Positions 7,492-15,521 of a stretch of DNA of 25,259 bases are shown here, piece after piece (the first letter of the stretch is position 1; the number at the start of each line of letters is the position of its first letter). The DNA comes from JBBKWQ01 sp037969115 (GTDB taxonomy: Bacteria; Actinomycetota; Acidimicrobiia; Acidimicrobiales; Ilumatobacteraceae). The position numbers were made by a program, and so were the translations under genes. Below the pieces are notes generated by a model. It was given only the letters and a program-made list of their open reading frames with translations, ran no database searches and was not told the origin of the DNA. The stretch spans positions 1 through 25,259 of the forward strand of contig JBBKWQ010000118.1 of NCBI GenBank assembly GCA_037969115.1. Reading direction: 5' to 3'.

Positions 7492-8633
7492 GACTGAGCC
7501 TCCAACCGCTCGTGACGGTCGGCCCATCGCTGGAGTCGCGTCCGAAGCCGCAGACTGCTCACCACGAAGACGACCACGAGGCCGTTCAGCGCCACGATGA
7601 GCGCAGCCGGCACCTGCAGTTCGCGTTGCAGACCGATGCCGCCGGTGAGCATGCCACCGAACAGGAACGACGCGGGAATGGTGTAGAGCGGATGGAGTCC
7701 GCCGAACAGCGCGGCGACGATGCCGTTGAAACCGGCGCTCTGGGTGAACGCCGACGCTCCGCCCTCGCCGATGAGACGATGCGATTCGCTGCCGAAGACC
7801 AGCACGGCACCAGCGATGCCGGCGCAGGCACCGCTGTATGCCATGGCGCGAACGATGCTCTGCTTGACGGGCATGCCCGCGTATCGGGCCGCGTGCGGGT
7901 TGTGGCCGACGGCGCGAAGACGCACCCCCTGTGTGCTCCGAAACAAGAGCAAGTAGCCGACAACTGCGACACCGATCGCCACGAGAATGCCGAGGTGTAG
8001 ACGAGTGCCGCCGGGAAGCAGCGGGAGATCAGCGTTCTCCGTGAGGCGTTTCGTCTGCTGGATCTTGATCGCCCCCTTCTCGATGAGGAGGTCTTGTAGG
8101 AGAAAGCTCAACAACTGAGCGGCGACGATGTTCATCATGATCGTGCTGAGGATCTCGTTGACGCCGGCGTAGGCCTTGAGCGCTCCCGGAATCGCGCCCC
8201 AGATGCCTCCTCCGATCGCACCGCCGATGAGCACCAACGGCACGAGGAGCACGCGAGGCACACCGGGAACCGCGAGCGCCACGGTGGTCGCGAGGATCGC
8301 TCCGGCGATGATCTGACCCTCGCCACCGATGTTGATCACTCCAGCCCGAAAGGCGATGCAGATGCCGACGCCGACGAGCATGAGCGGAATCGACTTGATC
8401 GCCGTGTCGGCGATCGCGTCGCCGCTGCCGACCGCTCCGTCGACGAGCGCCGCGTATCCGCGCAGCGGATTGGCTCCCAGCGACAACAGCATGACCGCAC
8501 CGACAGCCAATGCTGCGAGCACTGCACCGAGCGGAACGATCAGTCCGACGAATGGTCGGAGACCCCGCCGCCGATCGCCTGCAGTCGGTGGCGGTGCCTC
8601 CGGGGCGCCGGGCGGCACCTGAGTCGCTGTCAT
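7488..8633 (-). CDS. Nucleoside-type ABC transporter permease (YufP/NupP-like)
   Basis: This 381-residue permease has a Pro-rich cytoplasmic N-terminus (about residues 1-27) followed by many hydrophobic helices. Signature segments are AFRAGVINIGGEGQI, GVNEILSTIMMNIVAAQ and RAVGHNPHAARYAGM, the last being the coupling loop that mirrors the one in the partner permease. It is the first gene of the transport set. Its ATG at 8633 is 124 bases below the ygfK stop, and an imperfect palindrome (8746-8762) sits in that gap, so a separate promoter or regulated re-initiation is possible. It overlaps the next permease by 4 bases (GTGA). No good ribosome site is seen before the ATG. Confidence 0.9.
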   Translation of the reverse strand: MTATQVPPGAPEAPPPTAGDRRRGLRPFVGLIVPLGAVLAALAVGAVMLLSLGANPLRGYAALVDGAVGSGDAIADTAIKSIPLMLVGVGICIAFRAGVINIGGEGQIIAGAILATTVALAVPGVPRVLLVPLVLIGGAIGGGIWGAIPGALKAYAGVNEILSTIMMNIVAAQLLSFLLQDLLIEKGAIKIQQTKRLTENADLPLLPGGTRLHLGILVAIGVAVVGYLLLFRSTQGVRLRAVGHNPHAARYAGMPVKQSIVRAMAYSGACAGIAGAVLVFGSESHRLIGEGGASAFTQSAGFNGIVAALFGGLHPLYTIPASFLFGGMLTGGIGLQRELQVPAALIVALNGLVVVFVVSSLRLRTRLQRWADRHERLEAQS

Positions 8634-8745
8634 GACCGCAGCGGTCCCAGTTGGTCAGATCCGCCGGTGTCCGCGCGGGGAGAGACGCAAGATCGCAACA
8701 CTGCTTCCAGGATCCTCCCCCGTCGATTACCGAACGTGGCCAGAT

Positions 8746-8762
8746 GTTAACAATTGGTCAAG
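8746..8762 (-). promoter_or_regulatory. Putative operator, copy B (TTRAC-N5-GTYAA type)
   Basis: On the minus strand this reads CTTGACCAATTGTTAAC, an imperfect palindrome. It matches the site at 15401-15417 in 14 of 17 positions and in the same orientation relative to the genes. It overlaps the ygfK stop codon and lies about 113 bases before the permease start. It is probably a repressor or activator site that ties the transporter genes to the catabolic genes. TTGACC within it could also serve as a -35 element. No protein is assigned by sequence alone. Confidence 0.5.
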
Positions 8763-10542
8763 CAGGGCTCCTGCCGGGCGGTCCGAGGGGTAGACCCTCG
8801 GCCGAGTTCAACAGCGTCAGCAGGGTCGGAATTGCATCGTCGGCACCGTCTGCGGCGACCGCCGAGACGCCGCCGTTCATCGTCAGCAGGAATCGAGGGC
8901 CCTCAGCGGCAGCGTAACGATCCGCGTCGAGATACAGACGCGGCTTGATCATCGCAGGGTCGCCGTTCTCGGGACAGAACGTGAGGCAGTTCCCGCATTC
9001 GTTGCACAACTCGCTGAACACGAGGTACTGCTGACGACCCTCGAGCGCCTCGAGGTCGCCGGTCGGCACCTTGAAGAACGCATCGTTCGGACACACGGTC
9101 ACGCAGAAGTTGCACGCGACGCAACCCCACATCTCGAGATCGTGGTCGACGGCTCGGGGCAGCTTCTCATTGCCTCTCAGGTGGTACGCGTCGAGGTCGG
9201 CGCCGAGCACCTGAGCCAGGTGTGCCGCCACCGAGTCTCGATGCCCGGCGACGGTTGCCCGAGCGAGACGTCGTGACCGGAACGAGTCGAGATCGGCAGC
9301 ATCGTCGTCGCGGACCGCGTCGGTGAGCGTGCGAAGCATCGGCGCGAGGCGCCCGTACCCTCCCGGCTTCAGCAGATCGGAACAGACCGTGGCTGGCCGC
9401 ACGCCCATGGCGATGGTGTCTGCAAGATTGTCCTTCGTGACACCCGCAGAAAAACTCACCATCACAGCGCCGTCGTGGCCCGGCACCATGAACGTGTCGG
9501 GCAGTGCTGTGACGAGCTGGTCGAGGAGCGCTGTGGCAAGCACGTGGAGTGGAGCTCCGGACAGGTACATCGTCTCGTCCGGCATCCACTGCTTGTGGTT
9601 CGTCACGACCAATGTGTTCGTGAGCTTGATGCCGAAGCGGTGGCCACGGTCGTTGGCGTAGGTGTTGAGCTCGTCGATCAGGGTGATCGCGCGATCGAAT
9701 TGGAGGTCGGCATCGAACGCTGCCGGCTGCAACTGGACCTCGTGATAACCGAGTACGCCGTGAACGATCTCTTCCACCCGCTGGTGTCCGAGCAGGGTCG
9801 GGTTGAGCTTCACGATGACGTCGCAATCGTGACGGTCGATGAGGTGTTTCGTGATCGACTCGATTTCATCGGGGGGGCAGCCGTGAAAGGTCGACAGTGT
9901 GACGGTGTCGGCGATCGTGGTCGGGAACGGGTGTTCGCGGAATGCAGCGAACGGTTCGGGTATCTCGGCTCGAAACCGCTCGATGATCTCGGACGCATCG
10001 CCGAGCGCATCGATGAACCCGGCGACTTTGTCGGTCTGGATGCCGGCGAGGTCGTACCCGACCGACATGTCGAACACGTGCGGACCTGGATCGGGTCCGA
10101 CGAATTCCGTGAGCGGCTCCCAGTTGCGCAGGATCTCGACGATCATCCAGGCTTTGACGTACTCGTCGAGGCTGTCGGCGACCAGGAGCTCCTGACTCCA
10201 CTCGATGTTGTACCCGATCGTCTGCATGTCGATGCACGGTCGGGCGATCTCGAGGTCGTCGATGACCTGGACGGTCTTGAGCTCGAACAGGCGGGACCCG
10301 CCGAGCCATGCGAGCACGATGTTCTGGGCCATCTGGCTGTGTGGGCCTGCGGCCGGGCCGATGGGCGACGCGGCGCGGCGGCCGAGGAACTCGAACGACA
10401 GGTCGATGTCGGAGTCGGGCTGCCAATATCGAGCGGTCGGTAGGTCGAAGATCCGTTTGCGCGTGTCCCATTCGTGCGCGATTCGGAGCAACAGCGTGCC
10501 GAGTGACATGGGCGTGAGCGGTGGGACCTGGGTGGTTTCCAT
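8758..10542 (-). CDS. ygfK: Shortened YgfK: dihydroorotate dehydrogenase-like flavin domain plus ferredoxin domain
   Basis: This 594-residue protein matches the start and end of E. coli YgfK (putative Fe-S oxidoreductase subunit, about 1030 residues). Residues 1-410 form the flavin-type barrel, with GPAAGPHSQMAQNIV, FELKTVQ, TLSTFHGCPPDEIE, VKLNPTLLG, GIKLTNTL and DLLKPGGYGRL. Residues 470-530 hold two [4Fe-4S] motifs: Cys474/477/480/484 in CVACNFCVTVCP and Cys513/516/519/523 in CNECGNCLTFCP. The central pyridine-nucleotide/FAD module of YgfK (roughly 450 residues) is absent. An AAAGG ribosome site precedes ATG 10542. The gene follows the xanthine dehydrogenase-like gene after 50 bases. YgfK is associated with purine and selenium-linked molybdenum hydroxylase loci; its reaction is not settled. 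Here it most likely exchanges electrons with the neighbouring molybdenum enzyme (inference). Confidence 0.85.
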   Translation of the reverse strand: METTQVPPLTPMSLGTLLLRIAHEWDTRKRIFDLPTARYWQPDSDIDLSFEFLGRRAASPIGPAAGPHSQMAQNIVLAWLGGSRLFELKTVQVIDDLEIARPCIDMQTIGYNIEWSQELLVADSLDEYVKAWMIVEILRNWEPLTEFVGPDPGPHVFDMSVGYDLAGIQTDKVAGFIDALGDASEIIERFRAEIPEPFAAFREHPFPTTIADTVTLSTFHGCPPDEIESITKHLIDRHDCDVIVKLNPTLLGHQRVEEIVHGVLGYHEVQLQPAAFDADLQFDRAITLIDELNTYANDRGHRFGIKLTNTLVVTNHKQWMPDETMYLSGAPLHVLATALLDQLVTALPDTFMVPGHDGAVMVSFSAGVTKDNLADTIAMGVRPATVCSDLLKPGGYGRLAPMLRTLTDAVRDDDAADLDSFRSRRLARATVAGHRDSVAAHLAQVLGADLDAYHLRGNEKLPRAVDHDLEMWGCVACNFCVTVCPNDAFFKVPTGDLEALEGRQQYLVFSELCNECGNCLTFCPENGDPAMIKPRLYLDADRYAAAEGPRFLLTMNGGVSAVAADGADDAIPTLLTLLNSAEGLPLGPPGRSPA

Positions 10543-10592
10543 CTGCGGCCTTTCTGTCGTGGTTGGTGCTCGTGCTCAGGCGACGCGGCGAG

Positions 10593-13181
10593 TCATGCCC
10601 ACGCGCTCGCCCGCTCACGGTTTGCGATGTTTCGAATGGGCAACTCGTTGTGCCACTCGTCGCTCTGCATCCGGATCGCCGCGGCGACGGCGCCCGCCGT
10701 GGGAACGAGTCCGATCTCGCCGACGCCTTTGATGCCATACGGCGAGTTCGGCTGTGGCGACTCGACCAGGATGACCTCGACGGGTGGCATGTCCTTGGGT
10801 CGGATGATGTCGAGACTCCGCAGCGTCGTGTTCAGAGGACGACCGGTCTCGTCGCTGGGAAATCCTTCGGTGAGCGCGTACCCGAGCCCCATGTGCACGG
10901 CGCCCTCGATCTGGCCTTCACACAGCAGCGGATTGACTGCCCGACCGACGTCGTGTGCGGCCACCACCTGTTCGATCTCGCCGGTCTCGCGCTCGAGGAT
11001 CACCACCTGTGCGGCGTACCCGAAGGTGGAATGGATGATCGGATGCTCCAGGCCTTCCGACAGCGAGTTCGTCCAGTCGACGCGATACTCCCCCTCGTAG
11101 TCGACACCGATCTCACAACCGCCGGCGCGGGCCGCCTTGCACGCCTCGGCGACCGATCCGGCGCCCATCAACGTGCCCCGGCTACCCGTGGTCTGGCCGG
11201 CGCCGAGTTCGCGCGTGGAATCGACGATCACACGAATCCGTTCTGGCTCGATGTCGAGTTCTTCCACGGCGACCTGGAGCGCCACGGTGTGGACGCCCTG
11301 ACCCATCTCGGTCCAGCAGTGCCGCACCTCGACGGTCCCGTCGGCGCAGAAGTGGACGACGGCGCGAGCGATCTCCTTGAAGCCGTTGCCGAGTCCGGAG
11401 TTCTTCAAGCCGAGACCGATGCCGACCGGCTTGCCTGCCGCGAGCGCCCGGTCATATGCCGGCTTGACGGCGTCGAGGCAAGCGCGAGCGCCGAGTGCTC
11501 CGTCGTCCATCACCTGACCGGGGCCCCAGACCGCACCGGGTACGACCACGTTGCGGCTTCGCATCTCCCAGCCGGTGATGCCGACCTGCTCCGCGAGCCG
11601 GTCGAGCACACCCTCCATCGCGAATTGCGCCTGGTTGGCGCCGAATCCGCGGAACGCCCCGCACACCGGGTTGTTGGTCCGTGCCGCGATGGCCTCGACG
11701 TCGACGTGGTCGACCAGGTATGGGCCGGTCGCGTGACCGGCCGCTCGCTCGAGCACTTTCATGCCGACCGAGGCGTACGGTCCGGAGTCGCCGAGCATCC
11801 GGACCCGGATCGCCGTGAGCTTGCCCTCGGCGTCGCACCCGGCCTGATAATGCATCCGGATCGGATGGCGCTTGGGGTGCATCAGCAACGACTCTTCGCG
11901 CGACAACGTGATCTTGACCGGACGCTTCAGGAGCCAGGCTGCCAGCGCCGCGTGCGCCTGATTCGACATGTCTTCCTTGCCGCCGAATGCTCCACCGTTC
12001 GACACGAGCTCGGTGGTGACCACGCTGGTGTCGACGGCGAGCACACGCGCAATGTCGTCACGGTCGTCCCAGATGCCCTGCCCACCCGAGTACACGTGCA
12101 GCGCAACGCCACCGTCGGCAGCCGTACCGGGTACGGCGAGCGTCGACTCAGGCTCGAGGAAGGCGTGTTCGACCCGCTGCGTCTGGAACACCTCGTCGAC
12201 CCGGTGGGTCGCAGCGGCGAGGCCCGCCTCGACATCACCACGGGCGTAGGTGGATCTGGACAGCACGTTTCCGTCGAGTTCCCAGACGGCGTCCTCGTCT
12301 GAGGTGATCGCCCGGTGGGGATCGACGATCGGAGCGAGCACTCCGTAGTCGATCGCGACCGCTTCGGCAGCAGCGCGGGCGATCGGGCGCGTGTCGGCCA
12401 CGACCACGGCGAGCACATCGCCCAGATACGACGAGCGACCGCCGACCGGGATCATGACCGGCCAGTCCTTGTGGATGATGCCGACTCGTCGTTCGCCGGG
12501 AATGTCGTCGGCGGTGTACACGGCGTGCACTCCCTCGATGGCGAGTGCCGCAGCCGTGTCGATCGACAGCACGTCGGCGCGGGAGTGATCGGCGAGCCGC
12601 AGAGCCCCGTGCAGACAACCCACGGGAGTGATGTCGTCGACGAACCCTCTGCTACCGACAGCCAGCTCGCGTCCCTCGTACTTGATGCCCCTCGTGCCGA
12701 CGCCACGTGGTTGCACGACGACCGGCACGTCGCCCCGAGCGAGCGCCTCGACGGCGTCGAGAATCTTCACGTAACCCGTGCATCGGCACAGATGGGCTCC
12801 GAGGTGGCGCGACGCCTCATCGCGGGTGAGGGCGTCGCCCTTCTTGTCGATCAGGGCCTTGGTGCGCACCAGGATGCCGGGGGTGCAGAACCCACACTGC
12901 AGCGCGCCGTGCGCGGCGAAGACATCGGCCATCCGGTCGAGTTCGGCGGCCGGTAGGCCTTCGAGCGTGACGATCTCGGCACCTTCGGCTTTGGCCATGT
13001 CGGTCTGGCACGAGATCCGCGCTTTGCCACCGATGAGCACGGTGCAGCAGCCGCACTGCCCAGACGGCGAGCAACCGTCCTTGGGCGAGAGCGTGCCGAG
13101 CTCTTCTCGGAGCGCGGCGAGCAGATGCGGATGGTCGTCGCGTGCGACGACATCGGTGCCGTTGAGATTGAACGTGGCCAT
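10593..13181 (-). CDS. Xanthine dehydrogenase-like molybdenum hydroxylase, fused [2Fe-2S] and molybdopterin domains
   Basis: This 862-residue protein joins an N-terminal [2Fe-2S] part to the molybdopterin-binding part. The plant-type cluster uses Cys37, Cys43, Cys46 and Cys58, with a five-residue first gap (CSPSGQC). The second cluster uses Cys96, Cys99, Cys132 and Cys134. Molybdenum-site motifs follow: GGAFGGKE (397-403), GAFRGFGANQ (508-517), EMGQG (625-629) and GVGE with the catalytic Glu822. No FAD domain is present and no FAD-subunit gene is in the window. The fusion, length and neighbours match the XdhD / selenium-dependent xanthine dehydrogenase group, but selenium use cannot be read from the sequence. 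ATG 13181 overlaps the upstream stop as TGATG; a longer ORF to 13322 lies inside that gene and is rejected. Substrate: probably a purine or related N-heterocycle. Confidence 0.88.
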   Translation of the reverse strand: MATFNLNGTDVVARDDHPHLLAALREELGTLSPKDGCSPSGQCGCCTVLIGGKARISCQTDMAKAEGAEIVTLEGLPAAELDRMADVFAAHGALQCGFCTPGILVRTKALIDKKGDALTRDEASRHLGAHLCRCTGYVKILDAVEALARGDVPVVVQPRGVGTRGIKYEGRELAVGSRGFVDDITPVGCLHGALRLADHSRADVLSIDTAAALAIEGVHAVYTADDIPGERRVGIIHKDWPVMIPVGGRSSYLGDVLAVVVADTRPIARAAAEAVAIDYGVLAPIVDPHRAITSDEDAVWELDGNVLSRSTYARGDVEAGLAAATHRVDEVFQTQRVEHAFLEPESTLAVPGTAADGGVALHVYSGGQGIWDDRDDIARVLAVDTSVVTTELVSNGGAFGGKEDMSNQAHAALAAWLLKRPVKITLSREESLLMHPKRHPIRMHYQAGCDAEGKLTAIRVRMLGDSGPYASVGMKVLERAAGHATGPYLVDHVDVEAIAARTNNPVCGAFRGFGANQAQFAMEGVLDRLAEQVGITGWEMRSRNVVVPGAVWGPGQVMDDGALGARACLDAVKPAYDRALAAGKPVGIGLGLKNSGLGNGFKEIARAVVHFCADGTVEVRHCWTEMGQGVHTVALQVAVEELDIEPERIRVIVDSTRELGAGQTTGSRGTLMGAGSVAEACKAARAGGCEIGVDYEGEYRVDWTNSLSEGLEHPIIHSTFGYAAQVVILERETGEIEQVVAAHDVGRAVNPLLCEGQIEGAVHMGLGYALTEGFPSDETGRPLNTTLRSLDIIRPKDMPPVEVILVESPQPNSPYGIKGVGEIGLVPTAGAVAAAIRMQSDEWHNELPIRNIANRERASAWA

Positions 13182-14131
13182 CAGTGCTCCTCGTGTGCGT
13201 CGATCGCCGGCGGCGGCACCGCGCCCTTGCGCTCGGTGATCAGACCGTAGACCTCCGGGCGGCGGTACCGCTCGAAGTCGAACAACGTATTCTTGTAGTG
13301 GTTGCACCAGTCGAGGTCGCATCGAGCGGTGATGAGTTCATCGCCGATGGTGACCGCCTGGGCGACGATCTGGCCCGACGGCGCGATGATGACCGACTGG
13401 GCGAGCGACTCGACGCCCTCCTCGATTCCGCCCTTCGCAGCAGCCAGCACCCACGTGCCGTTCTGGTAGGCACCCGCTTGCATGACGAGATGATTGTGAA
13501 ACGCCTGGAGCGGGTTCTGCGCCGGATCGGGGGCGTAGTGCAGCGGCGTGTTGTAACCGATGAGCACCATCTCGACGCCCTGCAGCGCCATGACGCGGTA
13601 GGTCTCGGGCCAACGGCGGTCGTTGCACAGCGCCATGCCGACGACGCCGTCGAATGCTTTCCAGACGCCGAATCCTTCGGGCGACTCTTCGAAGTAGCGG
13701 CGTTCCAAATGCTGGAAGAGGCGCCATGGCTCGTGCTGTTCGTGCCCGGGAATGTGGACCTTGCGATAACGGGCCACGATCGAACCGTCGCGTTCGACGA
13801 GGACGTAGGTGTTGTACCGGTGGCCGTCGGGCGTGAGCTCTGCGTATCCGAGACAGAACCCGATCCCGAGCAGTTTGGCCTCGTCGAACAGAGGCGCCGT
13901 CGCCGCGTTCGGCATGTCGGATTCGTAGTAGCTGTCGAGTTCGGCCGGGTCGTCGTCGAGGTACCAGCGCGGGAAGAACGTGGTGAGGGCGAGCTCGGGA
14001 TACAACACGAGTTCGCAACCGGCGGTGCTCGCCTGGCGCATCAACGCCACCAGTCGCCCCACCACGCTCGCGCGTGGTTCGTCGCGTGCGATGGGGCCGA
14101 GCTGCGCGACACCGACTGTGATCGCTCTCAC
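13181..14131 (-). CDS. Nitrilase-superfamily N-carbamoyl-D-amino acid hydrolase-like amidase
   Basis: This 316-residue carbon-nitrogen hydrolase has the Glu-Lys-Cys triad: Glu46 in YPELALTTFFPRW, Lys124 in YRKVHIPGH and Cys169 in CNDRRWPE. The start GVAQLGPIAR, FQHLERRYFE and MQAGAYQNGTW closely follow Agrobacterium-type D-carbamoylase, and the length fits (about 304 residues there). Known enzymes split N-carbamoyl-D-amino acids into the amino acid, CO2 and ammonia; here the substrate may be a ureido intermediate of ring cleavage. The GTG at 14131 overlaps the stop of the M20 gene (GTGA), and its own stop overlaps the next ATG (TGATG), so translation is coupled in this run of three genes. The family call is firm; the natural substrate is inferred. 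Confidence 0.85.
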   Translation of the reverse strand: MRAITVGVAQLGPIARDEPRASVVGRLVALMRQASTAGCELVLYPELALTTFFPRWYLDDDPAELDSYYESDMPNAATAPLFDEAKLLGIGFCLGYAELTPDGHRYNTYVLVERDGSIVARYRKVHIPGHEQHEPWRLFQHLERRYFEESPEGFGVWKAFDGVVGMALCNDRRWPETYRVMALQGVEMVLIGYNTPLHYAPDPAQNPLQAFHNHLVMQAGAYQNGTWVLAAAKGGIEEGVESLAQSVIIAPSGQIVAQAVTIGDELITARCDLDWCNHYKNTLFDFERYRRPEVYGLITERKGAVPPPAIDAHEEH

Positions 14132-15390
14132 AGCTTCATCCCACTCAGTCGGAGCATCGCAGCTAGCAGCACGTTCGCGCCCGCTTCCAGATCGTCGGGT
14201 TCGGTGAACTCAGTGACATTATGACTGATGCCGTTCACACTGGGTACGAAGATCATGCCGGCCGGACAGATGCGAGCGAACATCTGCGCGTCGTGTCCAG
14301 CACCCGAGGGCAGCCGCCTCAGCGGCAGATCGAGCGCAGTCGCCACCTCCTCGATCAGATCGACGACCCGCTGGTCGAAGTCGACGGGCTCGAAACGGGC
14401 GAGCGTTCGCGACTCGACCCCGACCCCTTCGGCGGCACAGACGTGATCGAGGTACTCGGCGAGGCGAGCCTCGCTCCGCCGCAGTTCGGCTTCTTCGGTG
14501 TTCCTGAGGTCGATGGTCATCGTTGCCGTCGACGGAACGACGTTCACGAGGTTCGGGTGGAGCACCAGCGAGCCGACCGTGGCGACTTGCGAGCCTCCCA
14601 TCTCGGCGGCCAGGTCCCTGACGAAGCAGCTGATGCGTGCAGCCACGAGGCCCGGATCGTGCCGTAGGCGCATGGGGGTGGTGCCGGCGTGGCACGACTG
14701 CCCGGTCAGGCTGAGTTCGGTCCACGAGATTCCCTGCACACCCTCGACAACGCCGAGGCGCAAACCTTCGTCTTCGAGCACGGGTCCCTGCTCGATGTGC
14801 AGCTCGACGTAGGCGTGGGGCGCAGGGCCGGGCAGGGGCGCGGACCCGATGTAACCGATCCGGGCGAGCTCTTCGCCTACCACGGCACCGTCGGCGCTGG
14901 CGATCTCGAGCGCTTCTTCGAGCGGCAGACCGCCCACGTACACGAGACTGCCGAGCATGTCGGGAGCGAACCGCGCACCTTCTTCGTCGGTGAAGAATCC
15001 GACTGCGAGTGGCCGTTCGAGTTCGATGCCCGATGCGAGGACGGTTTCGATGACTTCGAGTCCGGCGAGCACGCCGAGGTTGCCGTCGTAGCGGCCACCG
15101 GTGGCGACGGTGTCGATGTGCGACCCGGTCATGACGGGAGCGACGCCCGAGGGGTTCCGCATTGTCGCGACGACATTGCCGATGCCGTCGATTCGCACGT
15201 CGAGTCCGAGGTCGTGCATCCATGCCTGCACGAGGTCGCGTCCGTCGCGGTCTTCGTCGGTGAGCGCGAGTCTGCTGCATCCGGTCGTGCCCTCGATGTG
15301 GCCGATCCGGCCGAGTTCTTCGAGGCGCTGGACGAGGCGTTGCCCGTCGACTCTCAGCGCGGTGGCGGCTGGATTCACTGACCGGATCAT
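14128..15390 (-). CDS. M20-family Zn/Mn hydrolase: L-carbamoylase / allantoate amidohydrolase type
   Basis: This 420-residue protein belongs to the hydantoinase/carbamoylase branch of M20 amidohydrolases, which cleave N-carbamoyl-L-amino acids, beta-ureidopropionate or allantoate in the cytoplasm. Probable metal ligands are His91 (GSHIDTV), Asp102 (YDGNLG), Glu136/Glu137 (TDEEGARF), His198 (ELHIEQGP) and the late His in NGISHNVTEF. The dimerisation lid carries CHAGTTPM. It heads the minus-strand array. ATG 15390 has AAGGA eight bases upstream. A GTG at 15378 is an alternative, because TATGAT (15391-15386) ends 7 bases before it, as in a leaderless transcript. The frame is open to 15480 but that part looks non-coding. 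Which ureido substrate it uses cannot be decided from sequence. Confidence 0.85.
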   Translation of the reverse strand: MIRSVNPAATALRVDGQRLVQRLEELGRIGHIEGTTGCSRLALTDEDRDGRDLVQAWMHDLGLDVRIDGIGNVVATMRNPSGVAPVMTGSHIDTVATGGRYDGNLGVLAGLEVIETVLASGIELERPLAVGFFTDEEGARFAPDMLGSLVYVGGLPLEEALEIASADGAVVGEELARIGYIGSAPLPGPAPHAYVELHIEQGPVLEDEGLRLGVVEGVQGISWTELSLTGQSCHAGTTPMRLRHDPGLVAARISCFVRDLAAEMGGSQVATVGSLVLHPNLVNVVPSTATMTIDLRNTEEAELRRSEARLAEYLDHVCAAEGVGVESRTLARFEPVDFDQRVVDLIEEVATALDLPLRRLPSGAGHDAQMFARICPAGMIFVPSVNGISHNVTEFTEPDDLEAGANVLLAAMLRLSGMKL

Positions 15391-15400
15391 ACTCGCCTTC

Positions 15401-15417
15401 CTTAACACTTTGTCAAG
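15401..15417 (-). promoter_or_regulatory. Putative operator, copy A (TTRAC-N5-GTYAA type), with TTGACA
   Basis: On the minus strand this reads CTTGACAAAGTGTTAAG, a palindrome with one mismatch between arms CTTGAC and GTTAAG. It lies 10 bases before the M20 gene start. It contains TTGACA (15416-15411), which stands 19 bases from TATGAT (15391-15386), so it may overlap a -35 element. A near copy lies at 8746-8762 before the transporter genes. The divergent HTH gene (15772) is a candidate source of the binding protein. Confidence 0.55.
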
Positions 15418-15508
15418 ACCGCTGGCGCCGGGTCGATCGCGCGCGCTGCTGGCGTGATCGCGCGAGCTGGTACGTTCCACCTGCGTACAGCATCCAATTG
15501 AGTTCGTG

Positions 15509-15514
15509 TAGCAT
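15509..15514 (+). promoter_or_regulatory. Putative -10 box (TAGCAT) for a leaderless transcript
   Basis: TAGCAT fits TANNNT and ends 7 bases before the ATG at 15522. This places the expected transcription start one base ahead of the start codon. No good -35 is visible. It supports the 15522 start over the ATG at 15513, which lies inside the box. Confidence 0.4.
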
Positions 15515-15521
15515 GGTCAAT

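Noticed and set aside
13182..13322. Upstream extension of the XDH-like frame
   Set aside because: It lies inside the nitrilase gene; the TGATG overlap and the MATFNLNG ferredoxin start fix 13181.
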